DNA of 64,000 nucleotides from contig NZ_JBMOUD010000003.1 of NCBI RefSeq assembly GCF_049319665.1, positions 62,001 through 126,000 of the forward strand. The letters are read 5' to 3'. Position 1 is the stretch's first letter. Each line of letters begins with the position of its first letter. The notes under the pieces were generated by a model. It did not search any database. It was not told the origin of the DNA and saw only the letters and a program-made list of their open reading frames with translations. Both the position numbers and the translations under genes were made by a program. Below are positions 44,604 through 54,023 of this stretch, in pieces. Source of the DNA: JBMOUD01 sp049319665 (GTDB lineage Bacteria > Pseudomonadota > Gammaproteobacteria > Enterobacterales > Enterobacteriaceae).

Positions 44604-45716
44604 TTAGAACTGGTATTGCAAGCCTACGCCAACAACGTTGTCGGTATTTACACTAGCAGAAGTAGTGTAATCGTTGTTTTTCAGCAAGTTGATTTTATAG
44701 TCAACATAGGTAGACATGTTTTTGTTGAAGTAGTAATAAGTACCCACTTCGATGTATTTAACCAAGTCAGCGTCGCCGCCAGCAAATGTGCCAACAGAGT
44801 TCAGGTCCTTACCTTTAGATTGCAGGTAAGCAATGGATGGGCGCAGACCGAAGTCGAACTGGTATTGTGCTACCAATTCGATGTTCTGAGTTTTGTTAGC
44901 AAATTGAGTGAGGCTAGAAGTATCGACATAGGTAGTCATATTACGGGTATCACCGTAAATGGCTGCCAGGTATACGTTGTTGGCATCGTATTTTGCACCA
45001 ACGCTGTAAGCTTGAACTTTGTCGCCAATGCCATCAACTTTCTGCTGAGCAGTACGGTTACCTGTTACATAAGCACCGGTCAGGCTGACGCCCATGCCCA
45101 AGTCGTAAGCGGTAGATACGCCGAAGGTATCGCCGTTTTGTGAGTCAACACCACGGCCTTTAGCTTCGCCGTTGTTACCGTCGTTTTTACCTTCGTATTG
45201 CAACGCGAAGCTCAGGCCGTTAACCAAACCGAAGAAGTTGCTGTTACGATAAGTTGCCACACCGTTGCTACGGCCAGCCAGGTAGTTGTCGTTGCCGTAG
45301 AAAGTATCGTCACCGAATACTGGCAATTGGTCAGTGTAAGATTCTACGTCGTACAAGACACCGTAGTTACGACCGTAGTCGAATGAACCCCAGTCGCCGA
45401 ATTTCAGACCGGCGAAGCCCAGACGAGTTGCATTACCTTTATCACCTTGAGATTCAGCATTGTTAGCCTGAACGTTGTATTCCCACTGGCCGTAACCGGT
45501 GATGTCGTCGTTGATTTTGGTTTGGCCTTTGAAGCCGAAACGAACGTAAGTTTTGTCACCGTCTTGGCCATCATTGCTTGAGAACTGGTGACGTGCGTCA
45601 ACCTTACCGTACAGGTCCAGTTGGTTGCCGTCTTTGTTATAAATTTCAGCTGCGTTTGCTGCACCAGCAGCCAACAGTGCTGGGATTACCACTGCAAGAA
45701 TGTTGCGCTTCATCAT
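44604..45716 (-). CDS. ompF: Outer-membrane porin OmpF
   Basis: Trimeric general porin of 16 beta-strands. The 370-residue precursor has a signal peptide (MMKRNILAVVIPALLAAGAANA) and mature start AEIYNKDGNQLDLYGKVDA; the constriction-loop motif PVFGDDTF and the C-terminal Phe (VGVGLQYQF) needed for BAM recognition are present. The aspC-ompF-asnS order is the E. coli ompF locus, which supports OmpF rather than OmpC. GAGGG lies 9 bases upstream of the ATG. Base use (few codons, strong bias) marks a highly expressed gene. Confidence 0.94.
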   Translation of the reverse strand: MMKRNILAVVIPALLAAGAANAAEIYNKDGNQLDLYGKVDARHQFSSNDGQDGDKTYVRFGFKGQTKINDDITGYGQWEYNVQANNAESQGDKGNATRLGFAGLKFGDWGSFDYGRNYGVLYDVESYTDQLPVFGDDTFYGNDNYLAGRSNGVATYRNSNFFGLVNGLSFALQYEGKNDGNNGEAKGRGVDSQNGDTFGVSTAYDLGMGVSLTGAYVTGNRTAQQKVDGIGDKVQAYSVGAKYDANNVYLAAIYGDTRNMTTYVDTSSLTQFANKTQNIELVAQYQFDFGLRPSIAYLQSKGKDLNSVGTFAGGDADLVKYIEVGTYYYFNKNMSTYVDYKINLLKNNDYTTSASVNTDNVVGVGLQYQF

Positions 45717-45850
45717 TTATTATTACCCTCGTTAGTGTAATTCGGACACCTTTGCCACTGCCGACAATAATTCAGGGAACTATTGTTGAGAGTTTGGTGT
45801 CTCCTGTGTCTGAACGCAGTGTTCCATTGGGGTAGTTGTTTATCCATATT

Positions 45851-45890
45851 GAAAATGCTACAAATATCGTAAAATTGTTACAATTAGAAA
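45851..45890 (-). promoter_or_regulatory. Candidate OmpR binding sites of ompF
   Basis: Read on the minus strand, two tandem OmpR-like segments occur: TTTCTAATTGTAACAATT and TTTACGATATTTGTAGCAT, with TGTAACA and TGTAGCA cores about 20 bases apart. They lie 135-175 bases upstream of the ATG. Inferred from the OmpR consensus; no promoter start can be set. Confidence 0.45.
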
Positions 45891-45943
45891 AAATGTATTT
45901 CTAAATATTTCAATTACGGAACTTTGTGACCTAGATCAATCCT

Positions 45944-45982
45944 AAAAAAAAATGAGGCCAGCTCAGCTGACCTCATTTTTTT
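45944..45982 (-). terminator. Terminator after asnS
   Basis: On the minus strand AATGAGGTCAGCT pairs with AGCTGGCCTCATT (one G-T wobble) and ends in a T-run; the A-rich flank makes it potentially active on both strands. Confidence 0.85.
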
Positions 45983-46015
45983 ACGTCGCGAATTAAATTA
46001 AAATTCGTTAACTAA

Positions 46016-47416
46016 TTAGAAAGTTGCATTACGTGGTGTTCTTGGGAAAGGGATCACGTCACGGACGTTTTGCACACCAGTTACATAGGCAACTAATCGT
46101 TCAAATCCTAAACCAAATCCTGAATGAGGGACGGTGCCATAACGACGCAAATCGCGGTACCACCAATAGTCTTCTTTATTGAGTCCCATCTCCTCAAGGC
46201 GCGCATCAAGCACCTCCAGACGTTCTTCACGCTGAGAACCACCGATGATTTCACCAATTCCTGGTGCTAAAACGTCCATCGCAGCAACGGTTTTTCCATC
46301 ATCATTCATACGCATATAGAATGCTTTAATGTCTTTCGGATAGTTCTTAACTACTACCGGTGCTTTGAAGTGTTTCTCAGCCAGATAACGTTCATGTTCG
46401 GAAGACAGGTCAATGCCCCAAGAAACGTCATTTTCAAATTTCTGGCCGGAAGCAATAAGGATCTCAACAGCATCGGTATAGTCAACTTGCGCGAAATCTG
46501 ATGTTACAAATCGTTGCAATCTTGAAATGGAATCTTTGTCTACTCTTTCAGCAAAGAAGGCCATGTCGTCGGCACGCTCATCGAGAACCGCTTGGAAAAC
46601 ATACTTCAGCATACGTTCCGCTAAAGAGGCGATGTCATTGAGGTCAGCAAAGGCGACTTCAGGCTCCACCATCCAGAACTCAGCCAAGTGGCGGCTGGTG
46701 TTAGAGTTTTCTGCACGGAAAGTTGGGCCAAAGGTGTACACTTTTGACAACGCAGAGGCGTAAGTCTCACCATTCAACTGGCCAGATACGGTCAGAAATG
46801 CTTCTTTACCGAAGAAATCTTCGCTGAAATCTACTTCGCCTTTATCGGTACGCGGCAAGTTGTGTAAATCCAACGTCGAGACGCGGAACATTTCGCCAGC
46901 ACCTTCGGTATCTGAAGCCGTGATAAGCGGAGTTGATACCCAGAAATAACCGTTTTCATGATAGAAACGGTGAATTGCCTGAGACAGGGTGTTACGCACA
47001 CGTGCTACCGCGCCAATCAAGTTAGTACGTGGGCGTAAGTGGGCGACTTCGCGCAGATATTCGATGCTATGGCGTTTGGCCGCCATCGGGTAAGTATCAG
47101 GATCATCAACCCAACCCACGACTTTTACCGCTGTTGCCTGCAACTCAAAACTCTGGCCTTCACCAGGCGAGGCGACAACTGTACCGGTAACTTCTAAAGA
47201 ACAACCGGTCGTCAGGCGTAATACGTCGTTTTCATAATTTGGCAGAGAATTATTTACGACGGCCTGTAACGGATTAAAGCAGGAGCCGTCATAAACGGCG
47301 AGGAAGGAGATACCAGCTTTAGAATCTCTCCGGGTACGTACCCAACCGCGCACGGTGACTTCACTGTCAACCGCAGCACGGCCTTGCAGTACGTCGACTA
47401 CAGGCACAACGCTCAT
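46016..47416 (-). CDS. asnS: Asparaginyl-tRNA synthetase
   Basis: Class IIb synthetase charging tRNA-Asn. The 466 residues equal E. coli AsnS. N-terminal OB anticodon-binding domain (TVRGWVRTRRDSKAGISFLAVYDGS) then catalytic core with VSTPLITASDTEGAGEMF, FRAENSNTSRHLAEFWM (motif 2) and GFGLGFERLV (motif 3). The frame extends 9 codons upstream; the ATG at 47416 yields the conserved MSVVPVVDVLQG. Confidence 0.97.
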   Translation of the reverse strand: MSVVPVVDVLQGRAAVDSEVTVRGWVRTRRDSKAGISFLAVYDGSCFNPLQAVVNNSLPNYENDVLRLTTGCSLEVTGTVVASPGEGQSFELQATAVKVVGWVDDPDTYPMAAKRHSIEYLREVAHLRPRTNLIGAVARVRNTLSQAIHRFYHENGYFWVSTPLITASDTEGAGEMFRVSTLDLHNLPRTDKGEVDFSEDFFGKEAFLTVSGQLNGETYASALSKVYTFGPTFRAENSNTSRHLAEFWMVEPEVAFADLNDIASLAERMLKYVFQAVLDERADDMAFFAERVDKDSISRLQRFVTSDFAQVDYTDAVEILIASGQKFENDVSWGIDLSSEHERYLAEKHFKAPVVVKNYPKDIKAFYMRMNDDGKTVAAMDVLAPGIGEIIGGSQREERLEVLDARLEEMGLNKEDYWWYRDLRRYGTVPHSGFGLGFERLVAYVTGVQNVRDVIPFPRTPRNATF

Positions 47417-47672
47417 AGATCTCTCTCTTAAATATCTGTTCATCAGATATTGATTGCAATTAGATGTCGAAAAAATGTGTACACCCTATTTAAAAGGGTT
47501 TTGCTATGTTACTTAGGCTTTTACAGGACACAAGCAGAAATCGCCTCAGGAAGTAACATTTGTCGGCCCAAAATCGATTAAAAAGAACATATGGATAGAG
47601 GATAAACAGCGACAAGTAATAAAGAAGATAAATAGAGGAAGAGAGTAGTGGGACTGGCGCTAGAGGGAAACC

Positions 47673-47703
47673 GACGCCGGTTGTCTTTATTATAACCGGC
47701 GTC
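47673..47703 (-). other. Inverted repeat after pncB
   Basis: GACGCCGGTT/AACCGGCGTC, a 10-bp stem 6 bases beyond the pncB stop, with an 11-base loop. The minus-strand side continues GGTTTCC without a T-run, so it is either a weak terminator or an mRNA end-protecting hairpin. Confidence 0.55.
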
Positions 47704-47709
47704 TGGTTA

Positions 47710-48915
47710 TCAGGAGGCTTTTTTCACCAAAGGTAAATCGAAAGCTTTGCGTAACGCTTTAACGAAGGCTTTATCCTGACAGATAGTTTTTCCTGGGCTA
47801 TCAGAAAGTTTCGCTACCGGTTTACCGTTACATTGCACCAGCTTAATGACGATATTAAGCGGTTTAACCTGTGGGATATTACAGGTGAGCCTGGTGCCGA
47901 TACCGAAACCTAGATTCACTCGTTCAGAGAAATGGCGATATAGCTCAAGGGCTTTATCTAAATCCAGATTATCAGAGAACACCAATGTTTTACTCAGCGG
48001 ATCAATACCCAGTTTCTGATAATGCGCAATAGCTTTTTCGCCCCATTCAAACGGGTCACCTGAGTCGTGGCGCAACCCTTGATAGGCATGGGCAAAATTA
48101 GGGCCAAAATCACGTAAGAAAGCATCCATCGTGATGCAATCTGTTAGGGCAATGCCCAGTTGATCCGGGTATTCATCTAACCAGGCTCGCAATGCTGCTC
48201 GTTGGCTATTGGCTAATACTGGGCTGATTTGCTGATGCGCTTGGAACCATTCGTGAGCCTGGGTTCCAACTGGTGTTAGTTGCAGTTTATGCGCCAAATC
48301 GTAATTGCTGGTACCGACTAAGTAAGGGAATTCAGCTTTTAATGTGCTGACAATCGCTTCTTGAACTTGTGCGGAGAAGCGACGACGCGTACCGAAATCC
48401 ATCAGGCGAAAACGCGAGAGGTCGACATCGGCGGCGTGAAGCTTGAACTGCGCCAGATTTTTACGCAGCTGATCAACCGCCATTTGTGGGCTGATGTCAG
48501 GGGAGCGATGGCGATGCACCACTTCACTGATCACCGCCAGTAAAGGCACCTCCCACATGATCACTTCTCGCCAAGGGCCGGAAATGCGGACATGCAGATG
48601 ACCGTGACGGTTGCTTACTTCAACAGTTTCTGGATTATACCGGTAGTTTTTGAGCCATTGCAGATAGTCTTGGCTAAAGAAAGGCAAACCGGACAGGTAG
48701 CTGAATTCCTCGTCAGTCAGAGCTAAGGCACTCATCATCTCGATCTGTTGGCGGATTTCATCGACATACTCGCCAAGCAGCTCATCGCCGCGGCAACGGA
48801 ATTCGGCCACGACACTGATGTTGTGGTATCGATGATAGACCGCTTGTTGCATATGCAACTTATAGGCGTCGGTATCTAACAGCGAAGTCAAAATCGGGGA
48901 AGCGTATGAAGTCAT
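47710..48915 (-). CDS. pncB: Nicotinate phosphoribosyltransferase
   Basis: Salvages nicotinic acid to nicotinate mononucleotide for NAD synthesis. The 401-residue protein has LLDTDAYKLHMQQAVY, DFGTRRRFS, GTSNYDLA, GLRHDSGDPFEWGEKA and KLSDSPGKTICQDKAFVKALRKAFDLP. Length and sequence match E. coli PncB. The nearest ribosome binding candidate (GAGGATG) is about 15 bases upstream, which is far; no NadR-type box (TGTTTA-N6-TAAACA) was seen upstream. Confidence 0.96.
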   Translation of the reverse strand: MTSYASPILTSLLDTDAYKLHMQQAVYHRYHNISVVAEFRCRGDELLGEYVDEIRQQIEMMSALALTDEEFSYLSGLPFFSQDYLQWLKNYRYNPETVEVSNRHGHLHVRISGPWREVIMWEVPLLAVISEVVHRHRSPDISPQMAVDQLRKNLAQFKLHAADVDLSRFRLMDFGTRRRFSAQVQEAIVSTLKAEFPYLVGTSNYDLAHKLQLTPVGTQAHEWFQAHQQISPVLANSQRAALRAWLDEYPDQLGIALTDCITMDAFLRDFGPNFAHAYQGLRHDSGDPFEWGEKAIAHYQKLGIDPLSKTLVFSDNLDLDKALELYRHFSERVNLGFGIGTRLTCNIPQVKPLNIVIKLVQCNGKPVAKLSDSPGKTICQDKAFVKALRKAFDLPLVKKAS

Positions 48916-49604
48916 AGCGCGTTTACAGCATCCTCGTCAGAAACATTGAGTTATGGTTAACATCATGTTCTGGATAAAACGGCAAAGTTTGTGAAGTATA
49001 AACCGCATTCTCCAGCGAATGAACAGTAATCTCACCATAATTCGCGTTAAATGGTCGAGGATTAAATGTGCCTTGGCGCACATATTGACTCTTGGTAAAA
49101 CGGTTAAGATTGCTCTGTTTCGCCATCATTTAATAACAAAGCGAGAGCAGATTAACTGTTTGGCTTTGACATTAATGTAATAAAATACAATGTATTATGA
49201 GACTTTACTTAGTATGAGATGCTTCATCGTTTAACAATGTTTTCTCACTGAGTTTGCTTATAGATATCGATATTTTTGTTAGGTTAAAGGGCATTTAAAA
49301 GTTAAAAAAAAGTTATTTTTAGCAGCGTAATGGCCCGTTAACACCGAGCAAAAAGGTCTAACGTTGCGCCAACATTCAGGCAACGACGCTTCAAAACTTA
49401 CCCTTGATGCCCGTTATGCACAAAAGGTCGGCTAACGCTTGGGGAATCCGGTAACTTTCTGGGAATTTTTGATGCCTGTGTTAAAATTTAACAAAGCAAC
49501 GCGCCTGATTTCAGGCTTTTCTTGGAAGGTTGAAGAGGGTAGTCGCCGCCATCCTGGAAGAGACGTCTTGTGCATAATCCAATGAAAAAACCAAAAGGCT
49601 TTTT
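48916..49604. other. Divergent region pncB-pepN
   Basis: Nearly 690 bases between divergent pncB and pepN. It contains a doubtful 68-codon frame next to pncB (48923-49129) and a 13-bp dyad AATACA-A-TGTATT at 49184-49196. The remainder, AT-rich and holding the promoters of both genes, shows nothing else I can name. Confidence 0.45.
48923..49129 (-). CDS. Doubtful small protein upstream of pncB
   Basis: A 68-codon frame (MMAKQSNLNRFTKSQY..., ending in MFLTRML) ends 7 bases before pncB on the same strand. It has no ribosome binding site, no recognised domain, no signal peptide, and a Asn/Thr-rich ordinary composition. It could be a leader peptide in the pncB transcript or simply chance. Reported because its position is suggestive. 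Confidence 0.2.
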   Translation of the reverse strand: MMAKQSNLNRFTKSQYVRQGTFNPRPFNANYGEITVHSLENAVYTSQTLPFYPEHDVNHNSMFLTRML

Positions 49605-52223
49605 ATGACTCAGCTGCCGCAAGTAAAGTACCGTCACGATTATCGTGCCCCGGACTATACCATCACCGATATCAGCCTCGATTTTGAACTAGATGCAGAC
49701 ACTACGTTGGTCACGGCTACCAGCACAATTAAACGTTTGGCCGCAGAAAATACCGCTTTGGTGCTTGATGGTGGTAACGACATTACCTTGAAAAGCGTTA
49801 GCGTAAATGGCCAATCCTGGACCGATTATCAGCTCAACGACGGTAGCCTGGTTATCAACAATTTGCCTGATGCGTTTGAACTGACCATCGTTAATGAAAT
49901 TCACCCTGCTAAAAATACCGCATTGGAAGGCCTGTATTTGTCAGGTGAAGCATTATGCACCCAGTGTGAAGCCGAAGGTTTCCGCCATATTACTTATTAT
50001 CTGGATCGCCCAGATGTGCTGGCGCGTTTCTCTACTCGCATTGTGGCTGATAAAGCCCGTTATCCTTATCTGCTCTCTAACGGTAACCGTATTGAACAAG
50101 GCGAGCTCGAAGGCGGACGCCACTGGATTAAGTGGCAAGATCCATTCCCGAAACCTTGTTACTTGTTTGCACTGGTTGCCGGTGATTTCGATGTGCTGCG
50201 CGACAAATTTACTACTCGTTCTGGCCGTGATGTTGCCTTAGAACTCTTTGTTGACCGTGGTAATCTGGACCGTGCTGACTGGGCAATGGAGTCCTTGAAA
50301 CAGTCGATGAAGTGGGATGAAACTCGCTTTAATCTCGAGTACGATCTGGATATCTTCATGATCGTTGCGGTTGATTTCTTTAATATGGGCGCGATGGAGA
50401 ATAAAGGCCTTAACGTCTTTAACTCCAAATATGTATTAGCCAAAGCGGAAACGGCTACCGACAAAGATTACCTCGGTATTGAAGCGGTGATCGGCCACGA
50501 ATATTTCCATAACTGGACGGGTAACCGCGTTACCTGCCGCGATTGGTTCCAACTGAGTTTGAAAGAAGGGCTGACTGTTTTCCGCGATCAGGAATTTAGC
50601 TCTGATTTGGGTTCGCGTTCCTATAATCGTATCGACAACGTGCGCGTAATGCGTGGTGCACAGTTCTCCGAAGATGCCAGCCCGATGGCACACCCGATTC
50701 GTCCGGATAAAGTGATCGAGATGAACAACTTCTACACGCTAACCGTGTATGAGAAGGGGTCTGAAGTTATCCGTATGCTGCACACCTTACTGGGTGAAAC
50801 GCAGTTCCAGGCAGGTATCCAACTCTATTTCGAACGCCATGACGGAAGTGCCGCAACCTGCGACGATTTCGTACAAGCAATGGAAGATGCCTCTAACGTT
50901 GATTTGTCGCTGTTCCGCCGCTGGTATAGCCAGTCTGGTACACCGATTCTGACCGTGCGTGATGATTACGATGTCGAGAAGCAGCAATATACGTTGACGG
51001 TAAGCCAGAAAACTCCAGCGACGCCAGACCAACCAGAAAAACTGCCATTACATATTCCTTTGGATATTGAGCTTTATGATCCGCAAGGCAATGTGATTGC
51101 ACTGAAACAAAATGGTCAAATTGTTAATAACATACTGAATGTGACGCAAGCGGAGCAGGTCTTCGTTTTCGAAGATGTGGCTTATCAACCGATCCCTTCT
51201 TTATTACGTGAGTTCTCTGCGCCAGTAAAATTAGACTACAAATACGGCGATCATCAGCTAACGTTCCTGATGAAACATGCTCGCAATGATTTCTCTCGTT
51301 GGGATGCTGCACAAAGCCTGCTGGCTATTTATATCAAGCTAAACGTTGCGCGCCACCAGCAGAAACAGCCGTTGTCTCTGCCGCTGCATGTCGCCGATGC
51401 GTTCCGCGCAGTATTACTGGATGAAACGATCGAACCCGCGCTGGCTGCACAGATCTTGACGCTGCCTTCAGAAAATGAAATCGCTGAACTGTTCGATATC
51501 ATCGACCCGCAGGCGATAAGCGCAGTGCATGAAGCTATTACTCGTTGTTTGGCGAAGGAAATGGCCGACGAATTCCTGGCGGTATACAACGCTAATCGTC
51601 TGCCGGCTTATCGCGTTGAGCATGGTGATATTGGTAAGCGTTCGCTGCGTAACATCTGTTTGTCCTATTTGGCATTTGGTGATGCAGAACTTGCCGATAA
51701 GATTGTTCAGGCGCAGTTTGAGCAAGCTGATAACATGACCGATTCACTGGCGGCGATGTCTGCGGCGGTCGCAGCAGAATTGCCATGCCGTGAAGCCTTG
51801 ATGGCCGCTTATGATGAGCGCTGGTATCAGGATGGGTTGGTGATGGATAAATGGTTCATCCTACAGTCCACCAGCCCGGCTGCCGATGTGGTCAAAAAAG
51901 TACGTTCATTGCTGACCCACCGCTCATTTAGCATGGGTAACCCTAACCGCGTTCGTTCCCTGGTTGGTGCATTTGCACAGGCGAACCCATCAGCATTCCA
52001 CGCTGAAGACGGCAGTGGTTATCAGTTCTTGGTGGAAATGCTGACCGATTTGAACACCCGTAACCCGCAGGTTGCTGCGCGTATGATTGAGCCATTGATT
52101 CGTCTGAAACGTTATGACAAAAACCGTCAGGCGTTGATGCGCAGTGCATTGGAACAATTGAAAGCGTTGCCAAACTTGTCAGGCGATTTGTTCGAGAAGA
52201 TCACCAAGGCGCTGGATGCTTAA
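49605..52223 (+). CDS. pepN: Aminopeptidase N
   Basis: Main cytosolic zinc aminopeptidase (M1 family) for peptide turnover. The 872-residue product (E. coli 870) has the exopeptidase motif GAMEN (in NMGAMENKGLN), the zinc site HEYFHNWTGNRV with the downstream Glu in LKEGLTVFRDQEF, and a helical C-terminal domain. The sequence from start (MTQLPQVKYRHDYRAPDY) to end (FEKITKALDA) is colinear with E. coli PepN. Confidence 0.98.
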   Translation: MTQLPQVKYRHDYRAPDYTITDISLDFELDADTTLVTATSTIKRLAAENTALVLDGGNDITLKSVSVNGQSWTDYQLNDGSLVINNLPDAFELTIVNEIHPAKNTALEGLYLSGEALCTQCEAEGFRHITYYLDRPDVLARFSTRIVADKARYPYLLSNGNRIEQGELEGGRHWIKWQDPFPKPCYLFALVAGDFDVLRDKFTTRSGRDVALELFVDRGNLDRADWAMESLKQSMKWDETRFNLEYDLDIFMIVAVDFFNMGAMENKGLNVFNSKYVLAKAETATDKDYLGIEAVIGHEYFHNWTGNRVTCRDWFQLSLKEGLTVFRDQEFSSDLGSRSYNRIDNVRVMRGAQFSEDASPMAHPIRPDKVIEMNNFYTLTVYEKGSEVIRMLHTLLGETQFQAGIQLYFERHDGSAATCDDFVQAMEDASNVDLSLFRRWYSQSGTPILTVRDDYDVEKQQYTLTVSQKTPATPDQPEKLPLHIPLDIELYDPQGNVIALKQNGQIVNNILNVTQAEQVFVFEDVAYQPIPSLLREFSAPVKLDYKYGDHQLTFLMKHARNDFSRWDAAQSLLAIYIKLNVARHQQKQPLSLPLHVADAFRAVLLDETIEPALAAQILTLPSENEIAELFDIIDPQAISAVHEAITRCLAKEMADEFLAVYNANRLPAYRVEHGDIGKRSLRNICLSYLAFGDAELADKIVQAQFEQADNMTDSLAAMSAAVAAELPCREALMAAYDERWYQDGLVMDKWFILQSTSPAADVVKKVRSLLTHRSFSMGNPNRVRSLVGAFAQANPSAFHAEDGSGYQFLVEMLTDLNTRNPQVAARMIEPLIRLKRYDKNRQALMRSALEQLKALPNLSGDLFEKITKALDA

Positions 52224-52245
52224 GTAAAGTCTTTAGGAAAAGTGA

Positions 52246-52425
52246 AGGGCGATGGAAGCATTGCCCTGAGTTTGATGACAAAGTTGTCTGGTATACCGAG
52301 ATACACGGGCTTAGTAATCCTAGGGGCGCTCCGGCGAGCAAGCTCGCTACGACCCCAACGGTTTACTTTCCCTAATAACGGACTTTGTCAGCAGTTTGAG
52401 GGCGATGGAAACATCGCCCTTTTTT
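52246..52425 (+). repeat. Palindromic intergenic repeat, copy B
   Basis: About 180-bp imperfect palindrome between the convergent pepN and ssuB genes. The left end AGGGCGATGGAAGCATTGCC, then GAGTTTGATGACAAAGT, is mirrored at the right by ACTTTGTCAGCAGTTTGAG and AGGGCGATGGAAACATCGCC. The core CCTAGGGGCGCTCCGGCGAG, CTACGACCCCAACGGT and CCCTAATAAC is shared with copies A and C. The right-hand hairpin also serves as a terminator. Confidence 0.75.
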
Positions 52426-52426
52426 A
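52399..52426 (+). terminator. Rho-independent terminator of pepN, inside repeat copy B
   Basis: AGGGCGATG/CATCGCCCT stem with GAAA loop, followed by TTTTT. A very similar hairpin without a T-run lies at 52246-52267. Confidence 0.8.
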
Positions 52427-52442
52427 TGGCAAGAAAATAAGA

Positions 52443-53222
52443 TTAATTCAGTACAGCGCGTTGCAATGGCTCGGCCGTAGCGCTTTGTGGCGTCATGACA
52501 CGCTCTAAAACTTCAGCTTCCAACTCTGCCAATTTTACCGAACCTTTGCGGCGTGGGCGCGGCAGGTCAACCAGCAGATCCATTCCTACCTGTCCGTCTT
52601 CAATTAATATAACCCGATCGGCAACGCTAACCGCTTCGCTGACATCATGGGTGACCAACAGCACGGTAAAGCCGTGTTGCTGCCATAAACGCTCGATCAG
52701 TCTTTGCATCTCAATACGGGTTAATGCATCTAACGCACCAAGAGGCTCATCGAGTAGCAGCAGACGCGGGCGGTGAATCAATGCACGGGCCAGTGCAACG
52801 CGCTGTTTTTGTCCACCGGAAAGTGCCGATGGCCACTCATTAGCGCGATCGGCTAAGCCAACTTCTTCTAACGCCGCTTGCGCAGCTTCTCGCCATTGGC
52901 CTTTCAAGCCGAGCCCAACGTTATCGATCACTTTCTTCCACGGTAATAAACGTGCGTCCTGAAACATTAATCGGGTGTCTTCACTGACCTGACTGAGGGG
53001 CGCACTGCCGCTAAGTAGTTCACCTGCGCTGCTTTTTTCTAATCCGGCAAGTAAACGTAACAGCGTACTTTTACCGCAACCGCTGCGACCGACCACCGCC
53101 ACAAATTGGCCGGGAACGATGCGCAAATTGATATCATTTAACACGGTACGACCGGCGTATTTTTTACTGATATTTTCCAGCGTGACCGGCGTGCCTTGTG
53201 GAATTCGGGTTGGCGTACTCAT
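52443..53222 (-). CDS. ssuB: Aliphatic sulfonate ABC transporter ATP-binding protein
   Basis: ATPase of the SsuABC importer for alkanesulfonates. The 259-residue product has Walker A GRSGCGKST, MFQDARLLPWKKV (Q-loop), signature LSGGQKQRVALARAL and Walker B RLLLLDEPLGALD, His-switch VTHDVSEAV. The ATG at 53222 overlaps the ssuC stop by 4 bases; the longer frame is rejected. Last gene of ssuEADCB. Confidence 0.95.
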   Translation of the reverse strand: MSTPTRIPQGTPVTLENISKKYAGRTVLNDINLRIVPGQFVAVVGRSGCGKSTLLRLLAGLEKSSAGELLSGSAPLSQVSEDTRLMFQDARLLPWKKVIDNVGLGLKGQWREAAQAALEEVGLADRANEWPSALSGGQKQRVALARALIHRPRLLLLDEPLGALDALTRIEMQRLIERLWQQHGFTVLLVTHDVSEAVSVADRVILIEDGQVGMDLLVDLPRPRRKGSVKLAELEAEVLERVMTPQSATAEPLQRAVLN

Positions 53223-54013
53223 GCGGTTTCTCCCTGTTTGGTCTGATAGGTGGGATGCCAGCGTAGCCAAATACTTTCCAGCCAGCGGGCAAACAAGTCG
53301 GCCACTTTGCCCAGAATGGCGTAGAGCACAATCGCCACTACCACCACATCTGTTTGTAGGAATTCACGGGCGTTCATTGCCAGATAACCGATGCCGGAGT
53401 TAGCCGATATTGTTTCGGCAACAATCAGCGTCAGCCACATAAAACCGAGAGCAAAACGCACGCCAACCATAATCGACGGCAGTGCTCCCGGCAAAACCAC
53501 CTGAATAAACAGTGGGAATCCAGACAAACCGTAGCTGCGAGACATTTCTAACAATCCGCGATCGATATTACGAATGCCGTGATAAGTATTGAGATAGATA
53601 GGGAATAAGGTGCCTAATGCGACTAAGAAAATCTTGGCTGATTCATCAATACCAAACCACAGAATCACCAGTGGAATTAACGCCAGATGTGGAATGTTAC
53701 GTAGCATTTGTAGCGAACTGTCGAGCAGACGTTCGCCCCATTTTGACAAGCCAGTAATAAAACCGAGCACTAAGCCGATGCTGCCGCCGATAGCAAACCC
53801 GGTCAGCGCCCTGAAAGTACTAATTTTCAGGTTTTGCCACAGGTCACCGCTTTTTGCTAGCGACCAAAAAGCTTCAACGACAGCGCTGGGAGCAGGCAAA
53901 ATACGGTTAGAAAGCCAGCCCGCCATGACCGCCAATTGCCAACCGCCGATCAGCACCACGGGAACCACCCAGGGCGCAAGACGATGTAGAGAACGTTCGA
54001 GAGATTTATTCAT
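53219..54013 (-). CDS. ssuC: Aliphatic sulfonate ABC transporter permease
   Basis: Inner-membrane permease of the SsuABC importer. The 264-residue product has about six membrane segments and the EAA-type loop (EMSRSYGLSGFPLFIQVVLPGALPS). GIGYLAMNAREFLQTD is conserved with E. coli SsuC. The ATG at 54013 (MNKSLERSLHRLAPW) lies 10 bases after ssuD; a longer frame into ssuD is unlikely. Confidence 0.94.
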   Translation of the reverse strand: MNKSLERSLHRLAPWVVPVVLIGGWQLAVMAGWLSNRILPAPSAVVEAFWSLAKSGDLWQNLKISTFRALTGFAIGGSIGLVLGFITGLSKWGERLLDSSLQMLRNIPHLALIPLVILWFGIDESAKIFLVALGTLFPIYLNTYHGIRNIDRGLLEMSRSYGLSGFPLFIQVVLPGALPSIMVGVRFALGFMWLTLIVAETISANSGIGYLAMNAREFLQTDVVVVAIVLYAILGKVADLFARWLESIWLRWHPTYQTKQGETA

Positions 54014-54023
54014 AGTGAGGTGC

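Noticed and set aside
44550..45143. Plus-strand frame of 197 codons opposite ompF.
   Set aside because: Shadow of the highly biased ompF coding strand; the translation has no known features and overlaps the ompF terminator.
45717..46015. micF-like antisense RNA near ompF.
   Set aside because: micF lies next to ompC in E. coli; nothing complementary to the ompF start was seen in this region.
48916..49604. NadR operator (TGTTTA-N6-TAAACA) expected upstream of pncB.
   Set aside because: I looked for it and found no match; not reported.
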